DNA of 39,601 nucleotides. Source: Canibacter sp052085365 (GTDB taxonomy: Bacteria; Actinomycetota; Actinomycetes; Actinomycetales; Microbacteriaceae). The notes below the pieces were generated by a model. The model had not been told where the DNA came from. It searched no databases and worked only from the letters and a program-made list of their open reading frames with translations. How positions within the stretch are numbered: the stretch's first letter is position 1; each line of letters begins with the position of its first letter. Shown here piece after piece: positions 1 through 7,536 of the stretch. A program made the translations under genes and the position numbers. Location: the NCBI GenBank assembly GCA_052085365.1, contig JBQDFP010000017.1:1-39601 (forward strand). The letters run 5' to 3'.

Positions 1-37
1 TGAATTGGCCTGGTTCTTGTTCCGACCGGTTTCCCTG

Positions 38-230
38 TCAGTCGGTCGGTGACAGAAGCGTCTCGGTTTCAGCGTAGTACGCCTGTTCGACCTCGATCGG
101 AGTACGCATATCGAGTTCCCCGTGGAGCCGCTCATGGTTCCACCACCACACGTATTCGAGGGTCGCAAGCTCGACCTGCTCGACCGTCCGCCAGGGCCTT
201 GCTGACGGATCAGTTCGGTCTTGTAGACCT
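38..230 (-). pseudogene. Remnant of an IS3-family transposase (OrfB C-terminal end), frameshifted
   Basis: Read on the minus strand, this stretch encodes the end of an IS3-type DDE transposase. The stop is at 40-38. Upstream of it come an Arg-Thr-Val-Glu-Gln block and the motif WWWNHERLHGEL, typical of the IS3 integrase-core end. Further upstream a segment ending YKTELIRQQGP is recognisable but lies in another frame: one base appears to be missing in the CCC-TGG junction near 190-196, which splits the reading frame. Nothing convincingly transposase-like is seen beyond about 230, so most of the element is absent. Bases 1-37 may be the outer end of the element, but no matching inverted repeat is visible. 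It marks the left edge of the metal-resistance island and cannot be active. Confidence 0.75.
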
Positions 231-314
231 TCATGGCGCCCAGCAGATCAACCAAGAAGCGACTCACGGCACCCAAGTAGCTGGTGAGCCACAGAGAGGA
301 GCTCCGAGCACGAC

Positions 315-328
315 TTGATCTAGGTCAA
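315..328. promoter_or_regulatory. FNR-type (TTGAT-N4-GTCAA) operator upstream of the metal operon
   Basis: The 14-mer TTGATCTAGGTCAA differs by one base from the symmetrical FNR consensus TTGAT-N4-ATCAA. With its flanking C and G it forms a 16-bp interrupted palindrome (CTTGA/TCAAG arms). Its centre (321.5) lies about 28 bp upstream of an AT-rich hexamer around 346-354 that could be a -10 element. That would place the site near -40, the usual class II activator position. A Crp/Fnr protein with an FNR-like recognition helix is encoded 4.5 kb downstream in the same operon. The match is seen directly; use by that protein is inferred. Confidence 0.6.
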
Positions 329-368
329 GGCTGAGGCTCTGTCAACACAATAGTCTGGGTCGTGAAGG

Positions 369-401
369 CCAGGAACCTCCTGGTCGATCCCCGTTTCGGG
401 G
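369..401 (+). promoter_or_regulatory. Two small hairpins in the operon leader
   Basis: CCAGG/CCTGG arms with a 5-nt loop (369-383) are followed by CCCCG/CGGGG arms with a TTT loop (389-401). Both lie between the presumed promoter and the ribosome-binding site (GAAAGGA, about 408-414) of the first gene at 421. The first loop and arm contain CCTCCT, which is complementary to a Shine-Dalgarno sequence. They could influence translation or message stability, but no known riboswitch class is recognised. Confidence 0.35.
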
Positions 402-420
402 TGAAGCGAAAGGACTCATC

Positions 421-657
421 ATGGCGAACGCTACTGACACCACCCACACTCTGCTGCGCGCCGAGGGTTTCTCGTGCCCGTCGTGCGTGACCAAGATCGA
501 GAAGCAGGTCGGCAAGCTCGATGGCGTCGAGAACGTGACGGTGCACTTCGCCTCGGGTCGCGTTGAGATCGACCACGATGAGACAAGAAGTTCCGTCGAC
601 GATCTCATTGCTGCTGTCGATAAGGCCGGCTATAAGTCGAAGGCCTCCGCGTTCTAG
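421..657 (+). CDS. HMA-domain heavy-metal-binding protein (metallochaperone-like)
   Basis: This 78-residue protein is a single heavy-metal-associated domain of the CopZ/Atx1 fold. The metal-binding loop is GFSCPSC (Cys19 and Cys22), followed by the usual amphipathic helix and a GVENVTVHF strand. It ends in a lysine-containing tail without a membrane segment, so it should be cytosolic. The loop has GFS instead of the more common GMT, and the ATPase encoded 51 bp downstream lacks its own N-terminal HMA domain. The simplest reading is that this protein delivers metal to that pump as a separate chain. The start is an ATG behind a GAAAGGA ribosome-binding site. The metal is not evident: the neighbouring ATPases suggest a divalent ion rather than copper, so calling it copZ would be premature. 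Confidence 0.85.
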   Translation: MANATDTTHTLLRAEGFSCPSCVTKIEKQVGKLDGVENVTVHFASGRVEIDHDETRSSVDDLIAAVDKAGYKSKASAF

Positions 658-708
658 CCAAACGGCTCCTAACGCACTAAGTTCACCAATTCGAAAGGCG
701 GCACATTC

Positions 709-2748
709 GTGAACGCATTCCGTAAGTGGCGGTATGGCAACTGGTTCATTCCCGTTGTCTCGGGCCTCCTCATTCTCGTGTCGTTCGGCGTCGAAAAGCT
801 CTTCGGCGGCAGCTGGAACGTCACGGTCGGTCCGCAATGGTGGATCGACGCTGGCGAACACGCCCACGGTTCTGGTCATGTGTTTACCCTTGCGAACGCG
901 TTCATGCTCGCCGCAGCAATTGTCGCGGGGTACGGAATCGTCGTGAAGGCCGTCCGGGCACTGCTCGTAAAGTTCATCAGTATCGACCTGCTCGTATCGA
1001 TTGCAGCGATCGGCGCGACACTCATCGGCAACTTCTGGGAAGCTGCCGCCGTGACGTTCCTCTTCGCGATCGGTCACGCACTCGAAGCCGGCACGATGAA
1101 CAAGACCCGTGCAGCGCTCGCTGAGTTGGTCGCGGTGGCCCCCGACGTTGCAGTCGTGATGCGCGACGGTGAGCAGGTCGAGATCGCCGCACATCAGGTG
1201 CGCATGGGCGAGATCGTGCTCGTAAAGAACGGAGCGAAAGTTCCCGTCGACGGACAGGTCGTGTCAGGCACCGGAGCGATCGACGAGGCATCGATCACAG
1301 GTGAGTCGATCCCTGTCGAAAAGACGAAGTCAGATCACGTGTTTGCGGGCACGATCTCGCGGGGCGGATTCCTACAGGTCATGGCGACCGGCATCGGAGC
1401 CGACACGACGCTCGCGCGCATCATTCACCGTGTCGAAGAAGCGCAGGATGCGAAAGCGAAAACGCAGGCATTCATCGACCGATTCTCGAAGTGGTACACG
1501 CCCGCGGTGATGGTACTCGCGCTCGCGGCGGGCCTCCTCTCTGGTGACGTAGTGCTCGGCCTCACGTTGCTCGTGATCGGTTGCCCGGGCGCGCTCGTCA
1601 TCTCGATTCCCGTGGCGATCGTAGCGGGAATCGGCCGCTCGGCCCGCAACGGGATTCTCATCAAGGGCGGCGAGTACCTCGAAACCTCGGCCAAGATCTC
1701 GGCCGTCGCAGTCGATAAGACGGGGACTCTCACCGAGGGCCGCCCGGTACTCACCGACATCGTTGTGCTCAATCCTGAAGCGGATCGGCGCGAGGTGCTT
1801 CGCTGGGCAGCCGCCGCAGAAGCAGGGTCCGAGCACCCACTTGCCCGCCCGATCCTCGACACCGCACGAGAAGAAGGAGTGGCACCCGAGGGCCTTCCGG
1901 GATCGGTCACACCGGTCGTGGGCAAGGGGATCGTGGCCGACGCTCACGGCAAGCGGGTACTCATCGGTAACGTGCCGCTGCTCGAACAGTACGGGATCGT
2001 GAACGACGCGGGGGCGGCTGTGGCTGCGAACAAACTGGCAGCGGCAGGCAAGACCCCCATGATTGTCGCGGTCGATGAGAGCGTGCTTGGCGTAATCGGT
2101 GTCGCAGATACGATCCGCGAGGATGCCCCCGAGATGATCAGGCGCTTGCACGCTGGCGGGGTGCAGAAGGTGGTGATGCTCACCGGAGATACGCGCCTTG
2201 TCGCCGAAGCCATCGGTGAGGCGGTCGGTATCGATGAGATCCATGCTTCGTTGCTACCCGAGGAAAAGCTCGACGCTGTCGCGCGGTTGCAGCGCGAGGG
2301 GCACACGGTCGCGATGGTGGGCGACGGCGTGAACGACGCCCCGGCCCTCGCGACCGCCGACATTGGTGTTGCCATGGGTGCAGCGGGCTCAGCGGTGGCC
2401 GTGGAGACGGCAGACATTGCCCTGATGGGCGACAACCTCTTGAAACTGCCCGAAGCAATCAGCCTCGCCAAACGCACCGTGAACGTCATGCGCCAGAACA
2501 TCTGGATCGCGCTCATCACCGTTGTCGTGCTGCTCGTCGGGGTCTTCGCAGGGGGTGTCACGATGGCTATCGGCATGCTCGTGCACGAGGGATCGGTGCT
2601 CATCGTAATCCTCAACGCGATGCGCCTGCTGCGCAACACCCAAGGAGCCACTGCGTTGTCGAGGAGTGAACGCGCCCGAGCCGCACATGAAACAGGCCGC
2701 CCGGTCGAACCAGCCACGGCCCAGAGTTCATCCGAACTTCCATCTTGA
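709..2748 (+). CDS. P1B-type metal-transporting ATPase, P1B-4-like with CPG motif
   Basis: This 679-residue membrane pump has all core P-type motifs: actuator TGES (197-200), phosphorylation DKTGT (Asp336), HP at 376-377 and GDGVNDAP (Asp539). Hydrophobic stretches fit the P1B topology, two helices before the TGES domain pair and a C-terminal pair. The metal-site helix reads GCPGALVI (Cys292-Pro293-Gly294) instead of CPC, SPC or CPH. The last helix carries HEGS (626-629), close to the HEGGT signature of P1B-4 pumps (CtpD/CoaT/PfeT type), which export Co, Fe or Zn. Relative to SPC, the cysteine appears to have moved to the other side of the proline. There is no N-terminal HMA domain, but a separate one is encoded just upstream. 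GTG start behind GAAAGGCGG. The pump class is sure; the substrate is not. Confidence 0.92.
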   Translation: MNAFRKWRYGNWFIPVVSGLLILVSFGVEKLFGGSWNVTVGPQWWIDAGEHAHGSGHVFTLANAFMLAAAIVAGYGIVVKAVRALLVKFISIDLLVSIAAIGATLIGNFWEAAAVTFLFAIGHALEAGTMNKTRAALAELVAVAPDVAVVMRDGEQVEIAAHQVRMGEIVLVKNGAKVPVDGQVVSGTGAIDEASITGESIPVEKTKSDHVFAGTISRGGFLQVMATGIGADTTLARIIHRVEEAQDAKAKTQAFIDRFSKWYTPAVMVLALAAGLLSGDVVLGLTLLVIGCPGALVISIPVAIVAGIGRSARNGILIKGGEYLETSAKISAVAVDKTGTLTEGRPVLTDIVVLNPEADRREVLRWAAAAEAGSEHPLARPILDTAREEGVAPEGLPGSVTPVVGKGIVADAHGKRVLIGNVPLLEQYGIVNDAGAAVAANKLAAAGKTPMIVAVDESVLGVIGVADTIREDAPEMIRRLHAGGVQKVVMLTGDTRLVAEAIGEAVGIDEIHASLLPEEKLDAVARLQREGHTVAMVGDGVNDAPALATADIGVAMGAAGSAVAVETADIALMGDNLLKLPEAISLAKRTVNVMRQNIWIALITVVVLLVGVFAGGVTMAIGMLVHEGSVLIVILNAMRLLRNTQGATALSRSERARAAHETGRPVEPATAQSSSELPS

Positions 2749-2763
2749 GAAAGGACCACACAC

Positions 2764-3195
2764 ATGAGTCAGAACCAGTTCAGCGTCGGCGAGAAGGCGA
2801 CGCACTTCATCATCGACGAGGTCGCGAAAGCAAACACGAATTTTCGTCAGGTGCTCTGGACGGGAAAGCATTCCCAACTCGTTGCGATGACGATTCCGGT
2901 GGGCGGGGAGATCGGCGACGAGGTGCATGACACCACCGACCAGTTGCTGAGTTTTGTGTCGGGCAGCGGAGAGGCCGACCTTGACGGCGAGACGCACACC
3001 GTTGATGCTGGCGACCTGTGCGCTGTCCCGGCCGGTACTCGCCACAACTTCCGCAACACTGGCGATGAGCCTTTGGTGCTCTACACCGTCTATTCACCTC
3101 CGGAGCACGCAATTGACGCGGAGTATGCCACGAAGGAAGTCGCTGATGCGGCAGAGGCTTCGGGTGAAGACGCTCCGCCACAGGCAACCACGTAA
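2764..3195 (+). CDS. Cupin-domain protein
   Basis: This 143-residue single-domain cupin is encoded 15 bp after the ATPase. Cupin motif 2 is clear (GDLCAVPAGTRHNFRN, His94). Motif 1 is degenerate, with one histidine (His55) and a Gln (Gln60) where HxH and Glu are usual. The protein could still hold a divalent metal through His55, Gln60 and His94, with unusual ligands. The tail after about residue 112 is Ala/Glu-rich and probably disordered. Small cupins of this kind can be metal-dependent enzymes or binding proteins, and no reaction can be assigned. Its position between a metal pump and an oxidoreductase suggests a metal-binding or redox-stress role. ATG start with a GAGAAAGGA ribosome-binding site. 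Confidence 0.85.
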   Translation: MSQNQFSVGEKATHFIIDEVAKANTNFRQVLWTGKHSQLVAMTIPVGGEIGDEVHDTTDQLLSFVSGSGEADLDGETHTVDAGDLCAVPAGTRHNFRNTGDEPLVLYTVYSPPEHAIDAEYATKEVADAAEASGEDAPPQATT

Positions 3196-3230
3196 GTGTC
3201 ACTCACCTGGAGAATGAGGGGAAGTCAATA

Positions 3231-4136
3231 ATGTCGAAAGCGCTGGTCTTCGCCGCCTATGGCGGCCCAGAAACGCAGGAACTCGTTGAACGCACCGCTC
3301 CGACGCCTGGGCCTGGAGAGCTCGCGATCGAAGTGAAAGCGGCCGGGGTGAACCCTGCTGACTGGAAGATCCGTGCGGGGCAGATGGGCTCCCACTGGCC
3401 GCTTCCCGCACCGATGGGCCGAGAGGCCTCCGGTGTCGTCACCGCCGTAGGCGCAGAGGTCGAGAACTTCGCTGTCGGTGACATGGTGCTCGGCCTCGCG
3501 GCCAAAGGACAGGGAACGTTCGCGAAGCACACGGTGTTGGATGCGGCACAAACCGTCCAGAAGCCCGAAGAGCTTTCCTTTGCTGACGCTGCAGCACTGC
3601 CTGTCGCAGGGGCGACTGCGTATGACGTGACGCATCAGATCGAGCTGGAACCTGGTCAGACGATGCTGATTCTTGGCGCCGGAGGTGGGGTCGGGCTGAT
3701 GGCGGCGCAGATCGGCAATGTGCACAAGTTCACGGTCATCGGTGTGGCCAGTGCAGCGAAGCAGGAACTGGTGGAGTCGACCGGTGCGACGTTCGTTGCC
3801 TCCGGGGAGGGTGCGGCTGACCGGGTGCGTGCCATCGCGCCGGAGGGTGTTGATGTGCTCATCGACCTGGTCGGTGGGCAGGCGCTTCGTGATCTCGCGG
3901 TCGTCGCCAAAGACCCGAGCGTCATCATCAGTACCGCAGACCCGACCACCGTGCAGCAACTCGGTGGCGTAGCGGTGGTGCGCACGCGTGAAGGGCTCGA
4001 GAAGGTCACCGGCGTCGCCCAGTACGGTCTCGTCGATCCGCAGGTGACGGACCGGTACAGTCTCGATCGGGCTGCGGAAGCCGTCGCCATGGTGGAGGCC
4101 GGGCACACTGCCGGCAAAGTGATCATCGAACCATGA
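3231..4136 (+). CDS. Zinc-free MDR-family NADP-dependent oxidoreductase (quinone reductase-like)
   Basis: This is a 301-residue medium-chain dehydrogenase/reductase. The N-terminal GroES-like domain contains GREASGVVTAVG. The Rossmann domain carries LILGAGGGVGLMAAQIG (about residues 144-160), the NAD(P)H-binding glycine loop. The cysteine cluster of zinc alcohol dehydrogenases is absent, so it belongs with NADPH:quinone reductases and enoyl reductases. The likely reaction is NADPH-dependent reduction of quinones or activated alkenes, a detoxification role. The stop codon overlaps the next start (ATGA at 4133-4136), so the methyltransferase is translationally coupled to it. The exact substrate is unknown. 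Confidence 0.88.
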   Translation: MSKALVFAAYGGPETQELVERTAPTPGPGELAIEVKAAGVNPADWKIRAGQMGSHWPLPAPMGREASGVVTAVGAEVENFAVGDMVLGLAAKGQGTFAKHTVLDAAQTVQKPEELSFADAAALPVAGATAYDVTHQIELEPGQTMLILGAGGGVGLMAAQIGNVHKFTVIGVASAAKQELVESTGATFVASGEGAADRVRAIAPEGVDVLIDLVGGQALRDLAVVAKDPSVIISTADPTTVQQLGGVAVVRTREGLEKVTGVAQYGLVDPQVTDRYSLDRAAEAVAMVEAGHTAGKVIIEP

Positions 4137-4801
4137 CCCAGCGGCCTGAGGCACCGACGGACGCCGTATTCACAGCAGCACGGACGTCTGATCCTGTGGC
4201 CTCAATACACCGGGTGGCCGATGCATACGGGTCGCCTGAGGTTGATATCGAGGGCATTCTCGGTGCCGAGATCTCACCGGATGACCCTGACCGTGCGGTC
4301 ATCGAGCCGTGGGCCGCGGCAGTCGATGGCCCCATTCTCGATGTCGGCGCGGGTACCGGGCGTTGGACCGGTCACCTCGCACGCCTCGGACACACGGTGG
4401 AAGGGCTCGAGCCATCGGATCGCCTCATCACGATTGCCCGAGCCAGACATCCCGCGGTTGTGTTCCATCACGATTCCATCGAAGATCTCGCCCGTTGCGA
4501 GACCCGCTGGGGCGGGATCCTCGCCTGGTATTCGACCATTCACATGAGCTCAGAAGAGCTCCTACACGCGCTCGTAACACTGCGCACTCGGCTGGGTGAC
4601 GGCGGATCGCTGCTGATGTCCTTTTTCGCGGGGCCGCGGCTAGAGGCATTCGACCATCCGATCGCCGCCGCATACCGGTGGCCGATGAACAAAATGGTCG
4701 AAGCCCTCACCCACGCCGGGTTCGAGGTGATCGGGCAGCGCTCGAACCCGCGGACGCCACACGCGTACATCACTGCACGCGCCACCCCTGGCTTCAGCTG
4801 A
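4133..4801 (+). CDS. Class I SAM-dependent methyltransferase
   Basis: This 222-residue protein has a Rossmann-type methyltransferase core. Motif I is ILDVGAGTGRW (about residues 64-74), and an acidic residue ends the second strand in VEGLEPSD. The usual Trp/Tyr-rich helper motif follows (ILAWYSTIH). It resembles the broad Methyltransf_11/25 group, with no motif typical of As(III) methyltransferases: the cysteine pairs needed for arsenic are absent. It starts inside the stop codon of the oxidoreductase gene and probably acts in the same pathway. The methyl acceptor cannot be predicted. Confidence 0.85.
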   Translation: MTQRPEAPTDAVFTAARTSDPVASIHRVADAYGSPEVDIEGILGAEISPDDPDRAVIEPWAAAVDGPILDVGAGTGRWTGHLARLGHTVEGLEPSDRLITIARARHPAVVFHHDSIEDLARCETRWGGILAWYSTIHMSSEELLHALVTLRTRLGDGGSLLMSFFAGPRLEAFDHPIAAAYRWPMNKMVEALTHAGFEVIGQRSNPRTPHAYITARATPGFS

Positions 4802-4849
4802 AGCGCGTGTGTTGTTCCACGAGTCGCCATACTAGAAGGGAAGGGAAGG

Positions 4850-5578
4850 ATGCCGTTGGCTGTTTCAATCGATGTGGATGCTGATCCAGCAAATGATCTC
4901 TGCGTGGCCCGTGTACCACTGTTTCAAGGGCTCACACATGCGCAGCAAGTGGAGGTTGCGGGATTTGCACGTACCGTCCGATTAGACGCTGTCGAGCAGG
5001 CGTATACAGCAGGCTCGGATATGTCGCAGTTGATGGTGGTGCACACCGGTCAGGTGAAGATCGTTCGCACAAGTGCGGCTGGGCACGAGCAGGTGATCCG
5101 GGTCCTCGGGCCGGGCGACTTCATCGGAGAATCCGCGTTTCTCACCGGCACGAGACCCGATCACGCAGCAGAAGCGCTCGTGTATACCGAACTGTGCGTG
5201 TTCCGTCATGCCGATCTCGGGCGTCTCGTCGAGAAGCATCCGAGCATCGGGCTGCGCATGCTGCAAGGAGTGAGTCAGCGCTTGGATGATACTGAGGCGC
5301 GACTGGCTTCTGTCATCTTGGGAAACGTGAGCTCTCGTCTCGCCGATTACCTGCTCTCGCTCCCTGCGACGCCAGGGCCGCGAGGAGCCATCGACGTGAC
5401 GTTGCCGCTCGCAAAGAAGGACATCGCTTCGCTCCTGTCCACGACACCAGAGTCCCTCAGTCGGCAACTTCGCAAACTCACCGACACCGGGGTGATCTCA
5501 CAACAGGAACAGGGGCGGATCACGATCACTGATGTGACCGCGCTCACCGCACTCTCAACCCTCTCGAAGCGAGACTGA
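4850..5578 (+). CDS. Crp/Fnr-family transcriptional regulator (FLP-like, two cysteines)
   Basis: This 242-residue regulator has an N-terminal cyclic-nucleotide-binding-type beta barrel (about 20-135), a dimerisation helix and a C-terminal winged helix (about 165-235). The recognition helix reads PESLSRQLRKL. The E-x-x-S-R pattern is the one FNR (Glu209, Ser212, Arg213) uses to read TTGAT half-sites, unlike CRP. Only two cysteines are present, Cys18 and Cys116, far fewer than an oxygen-sensing [4Fe-4S] FNR needs. Their positions and spacing recall the disulfide-switch protein FLP of lactobacilli (Cys5, Cys102). The gene follows a long purine-rich ribosome-binding stretch (AAGGGAAGGGAAGG) and is 10 bp from the second ATPase gene. 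It plausibly controls this operon through the box at 315-328. Signal sensing by a thiol switch is inference. Confidence 0.9.
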   Translation: MPLAVSIDVDADPANDLCVARVPLFQGLTHAQQVEVAGFARTVRLDAVEQAYTAGSDMSQLMVVHTGQVKIVRTSAAGHEQVIRVLGPGDFIGESAFLTGTRPDHAAEALVYTELCVFRHADLGRLVEKHPSIGLRMLQGVSQRLDDTEARLASVILGNVSSRLADYLLSLPATPGPRGAIDVTLPLAKKDIASLLSTTPESLSRQLRKLTDTGVISQQEQGRITITDVTALTALSTLSKRD

Positions 5579-5588
5579 GAACAGCACC

Positions 5589-7514
5589 GTGCCAGCCCAG
5601 ACCATCGCCCCACGTACCTCGGAAGCGTCACACGCAATGTCATCGACGGTGGAATTTCTTCGCAACCGCAAGCTCATGATGTTCGTGCTCGTCGGTTTGG
5701 CGACCGGGGTTATGCTCTGGCTGACCGGCGCAGAGATGGCTCTCGGGGTCACCGCATACTTGGTGCTCGGTATCGTGATCGTGATCACCGCGATCGACAT
5801 GTTCAAAGATCTGATGCGCGGGCATTGGGGGCTCGACATTCTTGCGGTCATCGCCATGATCGCGACACTTGCCGTACAGGAATATGTCGCGGGGCTCATC
5901 ATCGCGTTGATGCTCACCGGAGGGGAAGCACTCGAAGACCTCGCCGCTCGCCGCGCGAGCCGAGAACTCGACCAACTGTTGAACCGAGCCCCAGCATTCG
6001 CGGGTCGAATTCACCCGGTAACAGGTGAGGTCGAACGCATCGCGATCGAAGAGGTGAAAGTCGGCGACGAACTGCTGGTGCGCTCCTCAGAGATCCTCCC
6101 CGTCGACGGGGTGCTCCTATCGGATCACGCGACGATTGATGAATCATCCGTGACCGGTGAACCGATCCCGGTGAACTACCACGCGGGCGACCCACTGCTT
6201 TCTGGAACGGTCAACAGCACGACGAGCTTCACGATGCGCGCGCAGAAGGTGGCAGCCGATTCGAACTACGCCTCGATCGTACGGTTGGTCGAGGAGGCCG
6301 TGGACTCCCGGGCACCGATGGTGCGACTCGCCGACCGTTATGCGGTGCCGTTCACCATTGTGTCATTGCTGATTGCGGGCTTCGCGTGGTTTCTCAGCGG
6401 GGACCCGGTGCGGTTTGCCGAGGTGCTCGTCGTGGCGACGCCGTGCCCGCTGCTCATCGCCACCCCGGTCGCGTTTATGGGCGGGATGAGTTCCGCGGCA
6501 AAGCTCAACGTCATCATCAAAGACGGTGGCGTGTTAGAGGTGCTCGCCCGGGTCCGTGCAGTCGCATTCGACAAGACCGGCACCTTGACCGAAGGTAAAG
6601 CCGACGTCGTCGAGATTCACCCTGCTGCTCGCACCGTAGACGAGACGCTGCAGCTCGCGGCCGCCGCCGAGCAGTACTCCGTGCACGTGTTCGCCGATCC
6701 GATCGTGGCATCGGCACGCACACAGCAACTTGAGCTTCCCGAAGTGGTGACGGCCGACGAGGTGGCAACAAACGGTGTCCTCGCCTCCCTGGCAGACGGC
6801 ACTTCCGTGCGAGTGGGCAAGCCCTCATTTATCGAAGAGGTGACCGGGCCCATCGATCGACCCGTACTCTCAGCTGGGGAGACGGCCGTCTACGTATCGG
6901 TCGGTGACGAGCTCGCCGGAGTGATCATCTTGTCCGACCCGATTCGTGAGCAGTCTGCAGACACGGTGTCCCGTCTTCGCCGAGCAGGCGTAGCCGAGAT
7001 CGCGATGGTGACCGGTGATATCACGTCGACCGCGGAGTCTGTCGCACACGCGGTCGACATTCAGACGGTGCACGCTGAGACCACTCCCCAGACCAAGGTG
7101 CGGATTGTGCAGGCGATGCGGCCGAGACCCGTACTCATGGTCGGCGATGGGATCAATGATGCCCCGGTGCTGGCGGCCGCCGATGTCGGTGTTGCGATGG
7201 CGGGCAGGGGTGCAACGGTCGCGAGCGAGTCAGCAGCGGCGGTGATCACCTCGAACGACATCGCGCGAGTGGCAGATGTGGCCTATGTCTCGCGGCGCAC
7301 GGTGCAGATCGCCCTGCAGTCGATCTGGATGGGCATCATCATCTCAGTCGGTTTGATGCTCGTCGCCGCATTCGGCTATTTGCCGGCGGTGGTGGGAGCG
7401 CTGCTGCAAGAGATTGTTGACCTTGTGGCCATTCTGTCGGCGCTCCGCGCGCTCCGAGCGCACCGGGGTGCGCGGCGCGAGGGCCCTGCTCGGCGGGAAG
7501 TGCCGGTAGGCTAA
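5589..7514 (+). CDS. P1B-5 type (Nia-like) metal-transporting ATPase
   Basis: This 641-residue P1B pump begins at GTG (an ATG at 5637 is an alternative). The intramembrane motif is TPCP (284-287), and the last helix carries QEIVD (607-611). As recalled from the P1B classification, TPC with QExxD defines P1B-5, whose studied member is the Ni/Fe exporter Nia of Sinorhizobium. The catalytic Asp328 (DKTGT) and the hinge Asp520 (GDGIND) are present. There is no C-terminal hemerythrin-like domain and no HMA domain. At the nucleotide-binding HP locus the sequence reads SVHVFAD: the histidine (366) is kept but the proline is Val367. It would export Ni, Fe or a similar divalent ion from the cytosol. 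It closes the plus-strand operon, facing csoR tail to tail. Confidence 0.9.
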   Translation: MPAQTIAPRTSEASHAMSSTVEFLRNRKLMMFVLVGLATGVMLWLTGAEMALGVTAYLVLGIVIVITAIDMFKDLMRGHWGLDILAVIAMIATLAVQEYVAGLIIALMLTGGEALEDLAARRASRELDQLLNRAPAFAGRIHPVTGEVERIAIEEVKVGDELLVRSSEILPVDGVLLSDHATIDESSVTGEPIPVNYHAGDPLLSGTVNSTTSFTMRAQKVAADSNYASIVRLVEEAVDSRAPMVRLADRYAVPFTIVSLLIAGFAWFLSGDPVRFAEVLVVATPCPLLIATPVAFMGGMSSAAKLNVIIKDGGVLEVLARVRAVAFDKTGTLTEGKADVVEIHPAARTVDETLQLAAAAEQYSVHVFADPIVASARTQQLELPEVVTADEVATNGVLASLADGTSVRVGKPSFIEEVTGPIDRPVLSAGETAVYVSVGDELAGVIILSDPIREQSADTVSRLRRAGVAEIAMVTGDITSTAESVAHAVDIQTVHAETTPQTKVRIVQAMRPRPVLMVGDGINDAPVLAAADVGVAMAGRGATVASESAAAVITSNDIARVADVAYVSRRTVQIALQSIWMGIIISVGLMLVAAFGYLPAVVGALLQEIVDLVAILSALRALRAHRGARREGPARREVPVG

Positions 7515-7536
7515 CCCGCGAGGCCGACTCACACAG

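Noticed and set aside
325..1194. Long minus-strand open frame (289 codons) opposite the HMA and ATPase genes.
   Set aside because: It mirrors strongly GC-biased coding sequence on the other strand, has no recognisable domain and overlaps well-supported genes.
1372..2244. Minus-strand open frame of 290 codons inside the first ATPase.
   Set aside because: Antisense shadow of high-GC coding sequence; no domain and no ribosome-binding site.
421..2748. Calling the first two genes a copZ-copA copper-export pair.
   Set aside because: The ATPase has CPG instead of CPC and a P1B-4-like HEGS motif, so copper is not the likely substrate.
3225..4154. Minus-strand open frame of 309 codons opposite the oxidoreductase gene.
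   Set aside because: His/Arg/Asp-rich product without family similarity; a shadow of the real plus-strand gene.
4133..4801. Methyltransferase as ArsM (arsenite methyltransferase).
   Set aside because: The conserved arsenic-binding cysteines of ArsM are absent and the gene is not in the ars operon.
4850..5578. The Crp/Fnr protein as an oxygen-sensing iron-sulfur FNR.
   Set aside because: Only two cysteines are present, while a [4Fe-4S] FNR needs four.
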